Shown here: positions 29,420 through 38,799 of the stretch, in pieces
Layout: each line of letters begins with the position of its first letter
Numbering within the stretch: position 1 is the stretch's first letter
NCBI RefSeq assembly: GCF_009928445.1
Contig: NZ_JAABNO010000006.1
Span: 62,001 to 126,000, forward strand
Direction: 5' to 3'
DNA length: 64,000 bases
Source of the DNA: Clostridium sp. C8-1-8
GTDB taxonomy: Bacteria > Bacillota > Clostridia > Clostridiales > Clostridiaceae
The notes under the pieces: generated by a model
The model's database searches: none
Seen by the model: only the letters and a program-made list of their open reading frames with translations
What the model was told of the DNA's origin: nothing
Translations under genes and position numbers: made by a program

Positions 29420-30160
29420 TTATAGACTCAAAAAACTCTTAAACTTAATCTTCATTATCTGTAGGTTTCTTCTCTTCTTATCAATTTTTTTATGATTATA
29501 TCTAACATTAATAGACTCAATTGCAGCTTCTATATTGGTATGAGTAGCTCCACCTTCTCTATAGTTTGCTATTATGTCATTAGTAAAAGTAAACCTATAG
29601 CCTTTATCCTTTAGGCTTAGCATATAATCGTAATCAGCCGCATATCTATATTCAGTGTTATAACCGCCTTCTTTACTGTAAACAGCTTTTCTTATAAAAG
29701 TAGTAGGATGGGGAATCATCTTTTCATTAAGAAAGTCATAATTAGTTCGCTCAATTCCATATTCTTTTTCATTTCTTATTACTCTTAAGGTTCCATAAAT
29801 TATATCCACAGCATTATCTTTCATATGCTGGTTATATATTTTTTCTAAAGCATCGCTCTCATACCAGTCATCACTATTTATTATTCCTACAAAGCTCCCT
29901 TTTGACATATTTATGCCTTTATTCATTGCATCATATATACCTTTATCCTTTTCACTTATGTATGCTAGCTTTCCTTGAAACTCTCTCTCATAACTTTTTA
30001 CTATATCCAAGGTTTTATCCGTAGAACTTCCATCAATAATTATGTATTCATAACTTTTATAGGATTGATTAAGTACAGATTCAATAGTATCTTTAATGGT
30101 TTTTTCACTATTATAAGATACAGTTACAATTGAAAAAAAAGGGTCATTATTTTCTTTCAT
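29420..30160 (-). CDS. GT2 glycosyltransferase (WcaA-like)
   Basis: 246 aa GT-A enzyme with FFSIVTVSYNSEKTI at the N-terminus, IIIDGSSTDKT (~40), KDKGIYDAMNKGINMS (~74) and the DXD-type site GIINSDDWYE (~94). PHPTTFIRKAVY and ADYDYMLSLKDKGY (~170) place it among WcaA-like inverting transferases. AAGGGGAAGG precedes ATG 30160. The ~115 bases after it contain no gene. Confidence 0.88.
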   Translation of the reverse strand: MKENNDPFFSIVTVSYNSEKTIKDTIESVLNQSYKSYEYIIIDGSSTDKTLDIVKSYEREFQGKLAYISEKDKGIYDAMNKGINMSKGSFVGIINSDDWYESDALEKIYNQHMKDNAVDIIYGTLRVIRNEKEYGIERTNYDFLNEKMIPHPTTFIRKAVYSKEGGYNTEYRYAADYDYMLSLKDKGYRFTFTNDIIANYREGGATHTNIEAAIESINVRYNHKKIDKKRRNLQIMKIKFKSFLSL

Positions 30161-30184
30161 TTTCCTTCCCCTTCATCTTTAACT

Positions 30185-30745
30185 TCATAAGTTTCTTATT
30201 ACTTTTGCAGGGTTTCCTGCCACTATAACATTAGCTGGAAAAACACCTGACACAACACTTCCCGCTCCAACTACACAGTTGTCACCAAGTTTTGTTCCCT
30301 TAAGTATTATTGAGTTCACCCCAATAAACACATTACTTCCTATAACTATTTCCTTCTTTTTTATAAGTGCTTTATCATCTATTTTTCTTGCCTCAGGATC
30401 TAAAGGATGAAAGTCGTTGTCAAGTATCTTCACATTTCCACCAATGTTTGTATAATCTCCAATAGTTATTTTATCTCTAGCATATATTGTTGCTCCTGAC
30501 ATACCAACGTTGTTTCCTATTATTATCTTACCAGTTTCTCTAGCCACTATTATGGTTCTCTGATATAAGCCCACTAGATTAGATAAAAAGCCGCTTTTTA
30601 TGGTGCAGTTGTCTCCTATTTGAAGCTGAGCTTTTTCTTGCTTAAATATAACTGGTATCCCTATTATACTTAGATTTTTTCCGTATCTAACTCTGTTGAC
30701 CTTCAAAATAAGCTTATAAAAATTTGTTTTTAGCTTTAACAACAC
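30185..30745 (-). CDS. Left-handed beta-helix O-acetyltransferase
   Basis: 186 aa hexapeptide-repeat enzyme. LQIGDNCTIKSGFL, KIIIGNNVGMSGATIYA, ITIGDYTNIGGNVKILDNDFHPLD and EIVIGSNVFIGVNSIILKGTKLGDNCVVGAGSVVSG form the helix, and the C-terminus IVAGNPAKVIRNL is the family hallmark. NDFHPLD contains the catalytic-type His. It starts at GTG 30745 after GGAGG. It is similar in length and layout to 25090-25677 but clearly a separate gene. Confidence 0.88.
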   Translation of the reverse strand: MLLKLKTNFYKLILKVNRVRYGKNLSIIGIPVIFKQEKAQLQIGDNCTIKSGFLSNLVGLYQRTIIVARETGKIIIGNNVGMSGATIYARDKITIGDYTNIGGNVKILDNDFHPLDPEARKIDDKALIKKKEIVIGSNVFIGVNSIILKGTKLGDNCVVGAGSVVSGVFPANVIVAGNPAKVIRNL

Positions 30746-30784
30746 TTTATCCTCCGGTGAGCATCAATTATAATAATAGGTACT

Positions 30785-31726
30785 TTATTTTAATCCTTGT
30801 AGTTCCTCATCTTTAAACCAATCATAAGCTAGATTTATGCCTTCTTTTAAACTCACAGAATGATGCCAGCCTAATTCATGAAGCTTTGTCACATCTGTAA
30901 GTTTTCTTGGAGTACCATTGGGCATATTGGTATTAAAAAATATATCACCTTCAAAACCTACTATTTTCTTAATAAGATTTGCAAGGTCACCTATAGATAC
31001 CTCTTCACCAGTTCCTATATTTACATGCTCTTCGCCCTCATAGTTTTCCATAAGATATACACAAGCATCTGCCATATCATCTACGTATAAGAATTCTCTT
31101 AAAGGAGTTCCATCACCCCATATTTCTACCCTATCAGCTAAGCTCTGCTTTGCCTCATGAAACTTTCTTATAAGCGCAGGCATTACATGAGAATTATTTA
31201 AATCAAAATTATCATTAGGTCCATAAAGATTTGTAGGCATACAGCTTATAAAATTATCCTTATACTGCCTTTTAAAAAACTTACACATCTCTAAACCAGC
31301 AATCTTAGCCACTGCATAGGCTTCATTAGTAGGTTCAAGCAGTCCTGTGAGAAGGTATTCTTCTTTTATGGGCTGAGGTGCCATTTTGGGATATATGCAA
31401 GTACTGCCTAAAAACAGTAGTTTCTTTACCTTAAAGTCATGAGCTGCCTTTATTACATTGCACTCCATGATCAAGTTGTCATAGATGAACTCCGCTGGAT
31501 ATATATTGTTAGCATTAATTCCACCTACTCTTGCAGCAGCAAAAAATACATAATCAATTTTTTCCTCTTGAAAGAACTTCCTGACAGCTTCCTGATTGGT
31601 CAGGTCTAATTCCTGTCTAGTTTTACCAATTACATTGTTATAACCTTTACTTCTCAAATTCCTTACTATAGCTGAACCTACCAATCCTCTATGGCCAGCA
31701 ACGTATATCCTTCCTTCTTTGTTCAT
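30785..31726 (-). CDS. fcl: GDP-L-fucose synthase
   Basis: 313 aa short-chain dehydrogenase that converts GDP-4-keto-6-deoxy-D-mannose to GDP-L-fucose by epimerisation and NADPH reduction. Signatures: Rossmann motif [12 protein letters not shown] at ~8-19, [14 protein letters not shown] at ~64, [15 protein letters not shown] at ~105 and the catalytic [12 protein letters not shown] (YxxxK) at ~136. It directly follows gmd, the usual arrangement. ATG 31726 is used because the GTG at 31735 overlaps GAGGTGATA. A second fcl begins at the right edge of the window (63630-64000). Confidence 0.95.
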   Translation of the reverse strand: MNKEGRIYVAGHRGLVGSAIVRNLRSKGYNNVIGKTRQELDLTNQEAVRKFFQEEKIDYVFFAAARVGGINANNIYPAEFIYDNLIMECNVIKAAHDFKVKKLLFLGSTCIYPKMAPQPIKEEYLLTGLLEPTNEAYAVAKIAGLEMCKFFKRQYKDNFISCMPTNLYGPNDNFDLNNSHVMPALIRKFHEAKQSLADRVEIWGDGTPLREFLYVDDMADACVYLMENYEGEEHVNIGTGEEVSIGDLANLIKKIVGFEGDIFFNTNMPNGTPRKLTDVTKLHELGWHHSVSLKEGINLAYDWFKDEELQGLK

Positions 31727-31749
31727 AAGTATCACCTCGTAGAAGACTT

Positions 31750-32832
31750 TTATACCTGCACATACAAGGACTTCTTAGCCCTAAACTCCTCTGTAGACAT
31801 ATTAGCTATTTCCTTCATATCTACGTTTACCATCATCTTAACTAAGTCTAAGAAGCTAACCCTTCTATTCCAGCCGAGTTCCACTTGAGCTTTTGTTGCG
31901 TCACCCCATAGGAGCTCTACCTCCGCTGGCCTGAAGTATCTTGGATTCACCTCCACCAAAAGACTTCCAGTATTTTTGTCATAGCCTTTTTCATCTACTC
32001 CGCTATCTCTCCATTCAAGCTCTACACCAACTTCTTTGAAAGCTAGCTCAGCAAACTCCCTTACAGTATGAGTTTCATTAGTTGCTATAACATAGTCTTT
32101 TGGTTTTTTCTGCTGCAGCATAAGCCACATGGCCTCAACATAATCTCCAGCAAACCCCCAATCTCTTTTCGCATCCAAGTTTCCCAAAGACAGCTTTTCT
32201 TGCTTACCAGCCATTATACTTGCTACTGCTCTTGTGATCTTCCTAGTTACAAAGGTTTCTCCTCTTCTTGGAGATTCGTGATTAAACAAAATTCCATTAC
32301 AAGCATATAGGCCATAAGACTCTCTATAATTAACTGTTATCCAGTAAGAGTAAAGCTTAGCTACTCCGTAAGGACTTTTAGGGTAAAATGGAGTTCTTTC
32401 ACTTTGAGGCGCAGTTTCTGGAATTCCTCCAAAAAGCTCCGAGGTAGAAGCTTGATAAAATCTGCAATCAACTCCTGTCTCTCTTATGGCATCAAGCAAT
32501 CTTATCGTTCCTATACCAGTTGCTTCTGCAGTATATTCAGGTACTTCAAAAGATACTGCAACATGAGATTGGGCCGCTAGGTTATATATTTCTACAGGCC
32601 TTATCTTCTCAATAAGTCGATTTAAGTTGCTCGAATCAGTCAAATCCCCATGATGGAGAAACAATCTTTTATTACCTATAGCCTCATTTTCAAATAAATG
32701 ATCTATTCTGCTAGTATTTATTGTGCTATGTCTTCTTACTATTCCATGTACCTCATAATCCTTACTTAATAAAAGTTCAGTTAAATAAGATCCATCCTGA
32801 CCTGTTATGCCTGTTATCAAAGCCTTCTTCAT
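31750..32832 (-). CDS. gmd: GDP-mannose 4,6-dehydratase
   Basis: 360 aa extended short-chain dehydrogenase making GDP-4-keto-6-deoxymannose, the precursor of GDP-L-fucose. [19 protein letters not shown] is the NADP-binding motif, followed by [40 protein letters not shown] and the catalytic [10 protein letters not shown] (~155). [17 protein letters not shown] is diagnostic for Gmd. ATG 32832 is preferred over ATG 32841, which sits too close to AGGAGG. Substrate would come from manC two genes upstream. Confidence 0.95.
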   Translation of the reverse strand: MKKALITGITGQDGSYLTELLLSKDYEVHGIVRRHSTINTSRIDHLFENEAIGNKRLFLHHGDLTDSSNLNRLIEKIRPVEIYNLAAQSHVAVSFEVPEYTAEATGIGTIRLLDAIRETGVDCRFYQASTSELFGGIPETAPQSERTPFYPKSPYGVAKLYSYWITVNYRESYGLYACNGILFNHESPRRGETFVTRKITRAVASIMAGKQEKLSLGNLDAKRDWGFAGDYVEAMWLMLQQKKPKDYVIATNETHTVREFAELAFKEVGVELEWRDSGVDEKGYDKNTGSLLVEVNPRYFRPAEVELLWGDATKAQVELGWNRRVSFLDLVKMMVNVDMKEIANMSTEEFRAKKSLYVQV

Positions 32833-32847
32833 ATCAATCATGACCTC

Positions 32848-34086
32848 CTAAGTTTCTAAAATAGCCTTTTTATACTTAACTATTGATTTCTCTTTTGTAA
32901 GATTCTTTTCTAGATACTCTCTTCCATTGATTCCTCGCTTTTTTATAACGTCACTATTGGTAATTATGTCTTTTACTACTTTATACAAGCCTTCATAGTC
33001 ACCAGGCTCAACACAGATACCACATTGAGATTCTTCGATTATGAGCCTTGCTTCTGAACCTTTTTCTAAAACCCCTATCACTGCTTTTCCTGCAGCCATG
33101 ACCCCATATAACTTGCTAGGCACCGAGACGCCTTTTATACCTTTTGCATTTACAACCCAATGTATATCTCCAGCATTTAAAGAAAAATTCAACTTATCTT
33201 TATCCTGGTAAGGTATGAAGATTACGTTATTTATGTTGTTACTACTAACATATTCAACAAGTTTTTTCTTCACTGCTCCTTCTCCTACAAAAGCAAAAGC
33301 CACATCTCTTTCATCTTTAAACCTTCCAATAACCTTTATTATATTTTCCAGATCATAATATAGACCTATATTGCCAGAGTACATTATCACTAGCTTATTA
33401 AAAAGCTTATATCTCTCCTTAAAGGCTTTCACCTCTGGAGTATCTTGTGATATTGGAAATATCTCTTTTTCATTAATCCAGTTGTTTATTATTGAAACCT
33501 TTGTAGGTATTCCTTTCTCAAACCGTTTACTTAAGGTGTCCTTCATATCTCGTCCTACTAAAATTATCTTACTTGACTTTTTACAACTATATTTGTCAAT
33601 AGCCCTAGCTATCCCCAGTAGAACCTGGCTTTTAGAATATCCAACTGCTTCCACCTGTTCTGGGTTAAAGTCCTGTATATTGTATATAAGCTTCGCTTTT
33701 TTTAACTTGCTTCCAATAACCCCAAGAAGCCCTCCTAGTATGGGCGGCTGTGATATGGTAAATACATAATCCTGTTTACCTATTTTTAACGTTGCCAGCA
33801 ATGAGTTTAAAAAATATACTATTATGTTTTTTATCCTACTAATTTTATTAATTTTAGAAAACTCAGGTACCCTTACCCTTATAACCTTTAGCTTTTCAAG
33901 CCTTTCAAAATAAAATCTTTTGCTTTTGTACTCTGGATCCACGGTGCCTCCATAGCTTGGTACTGCACAAATTACAGTCAAATCAAAATATTCTTCCAGT
34001 CCTTCCGTGAGCTCTGTTAAAATCTGTCCCGTTGATGCCACATCAGGATAAAAGTAGTGAGCATATACCAATAAGCTTCTTTTCAT
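32848..34086 (-). CDS. GT4 glycosyltransferase (WbuB-like)
   Basis: 412 aa GT-B enzyme starting MKRSLLVYAHYFYPDVASTGQ, with ISQPPILGGLLG (~112), YNIQDFNPEQVEAVGY (~140) and MYSGNIGLYYDLE (~235) in the donor domain. The NIQDFNPE and YSGNIG motifs are characteristic of WbuB/WcaI-like transferases that act early on undecaprenyl-linked sugars. The C-terminal SVPSKLYGVMAAGKAVIG carries the phosphate-binding region. It is probably the second step after the initiating transferase of this operon, given its position near ugd and manC. Confidence 0.88.
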   Translation of the reverse strand: MKRSLLVYAHYFYPDVASTGQILTELTEGLEEYFDLTVICAVPSYGGTVDPEYKSKRFYFERLEKLKVIRVRVPEFSKINKISRIKNIIVYFLNSLLATLKIGKQDYVFTISQPPILGGLLGVIGSKLKKAKLIYNIQDFNPEQVEAVGYSKSQVLLGIARAIDKYSCKKSSKIILVGRDMKDTLSKRFEKGIPTKVSIINNWINEKEIFPISQDTPEVKAFKERYKLFNKLVIMYSGNIGLYYDLENIIKVIGRFKDERDVAFAFVGEGAVKKKLVEYVSSNNINNVIFIPYQDKDKLNFSLNAGDIHWVVNAKGIKGVSVPSKLYGVMAAGKAVIGVLEKGSEARLIIEESQCGICVEPGDYEGLYKVVKDIITNSDVIKKRGINGREYLEKNLTKEKSIVKYKKAILET

Positions 34087-34101
34087 TACCTTACCTCACA
34101 T

Positions 34102-35145
34102 CTATAAGTTTCTTAATTGCTTTATCTTATCTATACTATGCCTTGGCCCTATAACTATTTGACCTTGATTTTCTATGACATAGATATCACTTAACCCATC
34201 TATTATCACATTATGATTATTGGTAATAACTAAATTGTTGTAACCTGATATTGAGTTAACACTTCCAATATATATGTTACCTTCACTATCCTTTTCTCTA
34301 TACCTGTCTACAGACTCCCAGCTTCCGACATCATCCCAGCCTATAGTGCTTGGAATTACATATATATTGTCACAATGCTCCATAATACCAAAGTCTATTG
34401 AAGTGCTTTCAGTATTTCCATAGTTTCTAAACACTATCTCATTAATTTCTTCTTCTCTTGAAGTCTTTATAAGTACTAAAGCTCTATAGGTCTTTGGAAG
34501 TAATCTTTCTATAAGAGTTAGAATGTGGTCTGTCTTCCAAATAAACATTCCACCGTTCCAAAGATAGTTTCCTTCCCTTATATACTGTTCTGCTTTTTCT
34601 CTATCAGGTTTTTCTACAAATCTTTCTACTTCTATAGCGTTATAATCATCGATATGAACTGTATTCTTCGAAAGTTTTATATATCCATAGCCTGTTTCTG
34701 GTCTGTCTGGAGTTATCCCTAGTGTTACGATAGCTTCTGGATAATCCTTTAAGAATGTTTCCCCGGATTTTATTATGCTCAAAAACCTTTCCTCATTGTT
34801 TATCAAATGATCAGAGGGAAGCACCACCATTGTAGAACCTGCATAGTACCTATTTATTAAAAAAGCAGAAAGAGCTAAACAAGGAGCCGTATTTCTAGCT
34901 TCAGGCTCTAGTATAATGTTTCTATCATCTATTTCTGGCAACTGTTCTTTAACTAAGGATATATACTTTTCGCCAGTACAGATAAATATTCTCTCTAAAG
35001 GTATAAGAGGTTTTATTCTGTTAACAGTCATCTGAAGCATTGTCTCTTCCCCTAACAGCTTCAAAAATTGCTTTGGCTTTTCTTCTGTTGAAAAGGGCCA
35101 AAATCTTGTTCCCTTACCTCCCGCCATTATTAAAGCACACAACAT
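34102..35145 (-). CDS. manC: Mannose-1-phosphate guanylyltransferase (second copy)
   Basis: 347 aa, starting MLCALIMAGGKGTRFWPFS. PSDHLINNE, GYGYIKL, FVEKPDREKAEQYI, WNGGMFIWK and IGWDDVGSW are shared with the copy at 1612-2658. It lacks the isomerase domain. It supplies GDP-mannose, which gmd and fcl in the same operon convert to GDP-L-fucose. The first copy has no gmd/fcl beside it, so the two may serve mannose and fucose respectively (inference). A ribosome binding site precedes ATG 35145. Confidence 0.94.
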   Translation of the reverse strand: MLCALIMAGGKGTRFWPFSTEEKPKQFLKLLGEETMLQMTVNRIKPLIPLERIFICTGEKYISLVKEQLPEIDDRNIILEPEARNTAPCLALSAFLINRYYAGSTMVVLPSDHLINNEERFLSIIKSGETFLKDYPEAIVTLGITPDRPETGYGYIKLSKNTVHIDDYNAIEVERFVEKPDREKAEQYIREGNYLWNGGMFIWKTDHILTLIERLLPKTYRALVLIKTSREEEINEIVFRNYGNTESTSIDFGIMEHCDNIYVIPSTIGWDDVGSWESVDRYREKDSEGNIYIGSVNSISGYNNLVITNNHNVIIDGLSDIYVIENQGQIVIGPRHSIDKIKQLRNL

Positions 35146-35164
35146 AATAACTTCCTCCTATACT

Positions 35165-36460
35165 TTACTTTCTTCCTATAGAGTAGTATTGTAAACCTGC
35201 CTCTAAAGCTTCCTTCATCTTATAACAATTCCTACCATCAAACACTACAGGCTTCTTCATTAACTGCGCAAACTTTGAAAGCTCTATACTTTTTATTTCC
35301 TCCCACTCTGTGAATATAAAAGCTAAATCAGCATCTTCCAATGCCTCCTCTGGAGTTAAGGCATACTCTATTTCCTTAGGATAAAGCTTTTTAAAGTTCT
35401 CTACTCCCGCAGGATCATAAGCTGTAACTTTGGCCCCTTCCTCCAAAAGCCTTCTCACATTAGGTATGGATGGAGCCTCCCTCAAATCATCAGTGCCAGG
35501 TTTAAAAGTAAGACCAAGCACTGCTACCTTCATATCCATAAGAGAACCAAACATACTAATAGCTTTTCTTATTAGCTTAAACTTTTGGTTCTCATTGACT
35601 TCTACAGTAGCTTTCACAGTTTTAAGCTCGTATCCAAAATCCGAAGCAAGCCAGTGAAGAGCTTTGGTATCCTTAGGAAAACAAGAACCTCCATAGCCTA
35701 TACCAGCTTTTAAGAACTTTCCTCCAATCCTCTCATCATAAGCCATACCTGTTGTAACATCTTCGATATTGGCTCCAACAATCTCACAAAGATTGGCTAT
35801 TTCGTTAATGAAGGATATCTTTAAAGCTAAAAAGTCATTAGAAGCATACTTTATCATCTCAGCACTTCTTCTGTTTGTTGAAACTATTGGCTGATTAAAA
35901 TTTTTATAAAGTTCTTTAAGCAGCTGCTCTGCTTTTTCTGATTCAGTTCCTATTACTATTCTACTAGCATTTAAGGTGTCACTTACCGCTGTGCCCTGAG
36001 ATAAAAACTCTGGATTTGAAGCTACTTCTATATTTACTTTGTTTTTTAAATTGTTTTTTATAAATGCCTCAAGCTTATCATTAGTTCCTATTGGAACTGT
36101 GGATTTTATAACAATCAAGCAATCCTTCTCTACGCTTTCTGCTATTTCTTTGGCTACATCATATATATAACTTAAGTTTGCTGATCCGTCTTCTCTTTCA
36201 GGAGTACCAACTCCTATAAAGATAATATCTGCATCTCTATAGGCATTTATGTAATCTAAAGTAAAATCAATTCTTCCCTTCTCATAATTACTCTTTATAA
36301 GCTTTTCCAAGTCCTGCTCATATATAGGAGATACACCTTTTTTAAGTAGCTCTACTTTTTTCTCATCTATATCAACACAAACTACACTATGGCCTATCTC
36401 AGCAAGACAGACTCCTGTAACTAAACCCACATATCCTGTACCTGCAACTACTATGTTCAT
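35165..36460 (-). CDS. ugd: UDP-glucose 6-dehydrogenase family protein
   Basis: 431 aa NAD-dependent four-electron dehydrogenase that oxidises a UDP-sugar to the uronic acid, most likely UDP-glucose to UDP-glucuronate. MNIVVAGTGYVGLVTGVCLAE is the N-terminal Rossmann motif, VGTPEREDGSANLSYIYDV (~84) and STVPIGT (~120) follow, and the catalytic Cys is in GYGGSCFPKDTKAL (~258). GLTFKPGTDDLREAPS is also diagnostic. The family N-terminus fits ATG 36460, though no good ribosome binding site is present; the frame extends to 36493, where AAAAAGGA sits next to another ATG. The start is therefore uncertain, perhaps because an inserted element ends 44 bases upstream. Confidence 0.92.
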   Translation of the reverse strand: MNIVVAGTGYVGLVTGVCLAEIGHSVVCVDIDEKKVELLKKGVSPIYEQDLEKLIKSNYEKGRIDFTLDYINAYRDADIIFIGVGTPEREDGSANLSYIYDVAKEIAESVEKDCLIVIKSTVPIGTNDKLEAFIKNNLKNKVNIEVASNPEFLSQGTAVSDTLNASRIVIGTESEKAEQLLKELYKNFNQPIVSTNRRSAEMIKYASNDFLALKISFINEIANLCEIVGANIEDVTTGMAYDERIGGKFLKAGIGYGGSCFPKDTKALHWLASDFGYELKTVKATVEVNENQKFKLIRKAISMFGSLMDMKVAVLGLTFKPGTDDLREAPSIPNVRRLLEEGAKVTAYDPAGVENFKKLYPKEIEYALTPEEALEDADLAFIFTEWEEIKSIELSKFAQLMKKPVVFDGRNCYKMKEALEAGLQYYSIGRK

Positions 36461-36503
36461 CTTCGCCAGTTGACAAAACATTATAAAATTCATTCCTTTT
36501 TCA

Positions 36504-36773
36504 TTGAACCCGAGCTTGCTAAAAGCTACTTACGTTTGATGTAGTTCTCCAAAGGCTTAAATTCCCGTACAACGCACGGTACATACTCGTAAATGCTTGA
36601 TAGTGCTTAATTTACGAGGTGTCAACTTTCTCCTTTCTTAATATTTATAAAATCAGCTTTTCTCTCTCTATACGGTGCTAAACACTCTCAAGGTTCTACC
36701 CTATGATTACATCACTTTTGCAATGTATGGGAATCACAATAAGCCCCACCGACCTCAAAAAAATGAGGTTTTT
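36504..36773 (-). mobile_element. Possible non-autonomous IS200/IS605-type (palindrome-associated) element
   Basis: Seen on the minus strand: TTAC (36777-36774) directly precedes the left end, then a subterminal hairpin ACCTCA/TGAGGT (36764-36769, 36752-36757). An internal 9-bp hairpin CTCGTAAAT/ATTTACGAG follows (36610-36618, 36586-36594). A hairpin AGCTT/AAGCT (36523-36527, 36513-36517) is near the right end, which stops at TTCAA (36508-36504). TTAC targets, TCAA right ends and subterminal hairpins without inverted termini are known for IS608-like elements. No transposase or TnpB frame is present. It is visibly more GC-rich and structured than neighbours. A structured 5' leader RNA or riboswitch of the ugd operon is the alternative. 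Confidence 0.4.
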
Positions 36774-36833
36774 GTAAAGCCATATCATAGTTTCATAAAC
36801 TTTTTAGATTAAACTATAATTTAATTATTTGCA

Positions 36834-36863
36834 AAAAAATAAAAGCCATGCATTGCATGACTT
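36834..36863 (-). terminator. Rho-independent terminator after the third initiating transferase
   Basis: AAGTCATGCA/TGCATGGCTT (36863-36854, 36852-36843) form a near-perfect palindrome followed on the minus strand by TTATTTTTTT. It separates the transferase gene from ugd. Just downstream, TTGCAA-17-TAATCT is a weak promoter candidate for the ugd operon. Together with the element at 36504-36773 these account for the ~500-bp gap 36461-36967. Confidence 0.7.
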
Positions 36864-36967
36864 AAAATGTTGAAGATTTTATGAAATTTATTTGATTGTA
36901 GGCTCTAAAAAAGATAGTTTAGATACTATATACAGATACGTAATAGCACTAATGTTTGCGATTACAA

Positions 36968-37672
36968 CTAGCTTGCGTGCTTGTCCCCAAAAAGCACCTT
37001 AATAGTTTGAAGAATAAGTTTAATATCTACTAAGAGGCTTCTTTCTGACACATACTTTATATCAAGCTTCATCCAATCAATAAAATCTATATTATTTCGT
37101 CCTGATACTTGCCAGTAACAAGTTAGTCCAGGCCTTACCTTAAGTCTTTCTAACATCCAAGGCTCAAACTTTTCCACTTCCTTTGGTAGGCTTGGTCTAG
37201 GTCCAACTAAACTCATATCCCCTTTTAATATATTGATAAGCTGAGGAAGCTCGTCTATGCTAGTCCTTCTTATAAATCTCCCTATCTTAGTAACCCTTGG
37301 GTCTTCTTTAATCTTAAACATAGGACCACTCATCTCATTATGTTTTTCAAGCCTTTCCTTAAGTTCTTCAGCATTTACAATCATGGATCTAAACTTGTAC
37401 ATTTTAAATCTTTTACCATCTTGCCCAACTCTCTCTTGAGTAAATATAAAATTTCCCTTCGAATCAATTTTTATTAAAAGAGAAATAATTATAAATATTG
37501 GCGCAGTTATAAGAAGGCCCACTGATGCTCCTAATATATCTACAAATCTTTTTATAGCATTATACATTATCCTACCTTCAGTAAATGCCCTAATATTAAT
37601 AAAATCACCCTTATTCAAGTCTGTTCTTTTATCAAGCTTTGCCCCAATAACCTTTTTTTCTGTAATATCCAA
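36968..37672 (-). CDS. Initiating polyprenyl-phosphate sugar-phosphate transferase (WcaJ C-terminal type)
   Basis: 234 aa sugar transferase of the same superfamily as copies 1 and 2 but clearly divergent. One hydrophobic segment is at ~48-70 (GASVGLLITAPIFIIISLLI), then YKFRSMIVNAEE, DPRVTKIGRFIRRTSIDELPQL, GDMSLVGPRPSLP and VRPGLTCYWQVSGRNNIDF. The latter resembles WcaJ/CpsE-type glucose-1-phosphate transferases. It starts at TTG 37672 with AAGGGGGG upstream. It heads the fucose/uronic-acid operon but is separated from ugd by a terminator and a structured element. Confidence 0.92.
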   Translation of the reverse strand: MDITEKKVIGAKLDKRTDLNKGDFINIRAFTEGRIMYNAIKRFVDILGASVGLLITAPIFIIISLLIKIDSKGNFIFTQERVGQDGKRFKMYKFRSMIVNAEELKERLEKHNEMSGPMFKIKEDPRVTKIGRFIRRTSIDELPQLINILKGDMSLVGPRPSLPKEVEKFEPWMLERLKVRPGLTCYWQVSGRNNIDFIDWMKLDIKYVSERSLLVDIKLILQTIKVLFGDKHAS

Positions 37673-37819
37673 CCTAATCCCCCCTTCTACATAATCCCCA
37701 TCACAACATTCTAATTAACATATATTAACTTTATTATTTCTACTTCTTTAACTAAATTATAATATATACTAACATATTTGTTCTAGCGGGAATTAAAGGT
37801 ATATTAATTATGGATTATG

Positions 37820-38683
37820 TTACTTTTTTAAGGTTATTATATTAATCTCAGGAGTATCAAATACTCTAAAAGCTAAAAACTTTGGTCCACTAGAGCCTAA
37901 GCCTCGGCTTACATACTGCCTAAAGTTCTTCTTCTCTTGAAGCCCTGAAACTTCTTTTTCGCTTGGTAAAAACCCTTTCACTCCCCCCTTAGGAACATAT
38001 AATGCGCCAATTAACGGAATTCTAATCTGTCCACCGTGATAGTGTCCTGCAAGCAACAAATCATATCTTAGCCCCTTCAATGCATTATGTAATTTGTACT
38101 TTTCTTCAGTGAGAGGATAATGACTTAATCCAATTCTTATATCTTCTTTTTTTATTTTCCTATAATCCTCATTGTCTTCCTCACTAAGAAGCAGATATTG
38201 CAGTACCCAAAGTGTATCTTTATCTCTCTTTATAGCATAAGGTTTATCAAGCAATATACACCCATCTTCTTTTAATCTCTTTCCGAAGGAAGTCACTCCA
38301 TTTTTGTCAAATACCTTTGGGTCGTTATTACCTCCTACAAAAAACACCAAATCCTTTTTCTTTATTCCCTTAATTAAATCTTCAAAAGGCTTCATATTTA
38401 CTGTTTCTTTATTCACTATATCTCCTGTAACCACTATGATGTCATAGTCAAGTTTATTTATACCATCTACTAATTGCTTTTGATTTTCTCCAAAACTTTT
38501 TTCATGTAGATCTGTTATTTGAAGGATCTTGAAATTATTAAAGCTTTGAGGTAGGCTATCTATCTTCGCTGTTTGTTCCTCAACTTTAAATCTATTATTA
38601 TCATATATATTATAGATAATCGAAAACAAAACTATTGCAATAATAATTGGATACATATATCTTTTATTCACTTTCTTAATCAT
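37820..38683 (-). CDS. Membrane-anchored metallophosphoesterase (YkuE-like)
   Basis: 287 aa calcineurin-like phosphoesterase. An N-terminal membrane anchor is at ~9-26 (YMYPIIIAIVLFSIIYNIY). The metal-binding motifs are ITDLHE (~55, usual form DLHxx), VVTGDIVN (~85), VGGNNDP (~120, GNHD equivalent), LSHYP (~190) and LLAGHYHGGQIRIP (~212). GGVKGF near the C-terminus is typical of the YkuE group. Substrate is unknown; related proteins act on lipid-linked phosphates at the membrane, so a role in recycling lipid carriers is conceivable but not shown. It stands alone between the polysaccharide operon and the lasso cluster. Confidence 0.88.
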   Translation of the reverse strand: MIKKVNKRYMYPIIIAIVLFSIIYNIYDNNRFKVEEQTAKIDSLPQSFNNFKILQITDLHEKSFGENQKQLVDGINKLDYDIIVVTGDIVNKETVNMKPFEDLIKGIKKKDLVFFVGGNNDPKVFDKNGVTSFGKRLKEDGCILLDKPYAIKRDKDTLWVLQYLLLSEEDNEDYRKIKKEDIRIGLSHYPLTEEKYKLHNALKGLRYDLLLAGHYHGGQIRIPLIGALYVPKGGVKGFLPSEKEVSGLQEKKNFRQYVSRGLGSSGPKFLAFRVFDTPEINIITLKK

Positions 38684-38748
38684 TATCTTTATAAGTATAA
38701 TTCCCTTCTTCTTTAAATTTATAGCATATAGCTTAAGTAATTGATAAC

Positions 38749-38780
38749 AAATGCCCTATTAATCAATTAATAGGGCATTT
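38749..38780 (-). terminator. Terminator of the lasso peptide biosynthesis operon
   Basis: A perfect 15-bp stem AAATGCCCTATTAAT/ATTAATAGGGCATTT with a 2-base centre, 20 bases after the B2 stop. The U-tract on the minus strand is short (TTTGTTAT). Confidence 0.65.
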
Positions 38781-38799
38781 ATGTAATAACTTGCATAGA

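Noticed and set aside
33371-33769. Plus-strand 132-aa frame
   Set aside because: It lies wholly antisense inside a well supported GT4 gene and resembles no protein.
36579-36640. A 22-codon frame starting at TTG behind AAGGAGAA on the minus strand as a leader peptide
   Set aside because: It lies in the arms of predicted hairpins of the structured element and has no recognisable regulatory codon run; too weak to call a gene.
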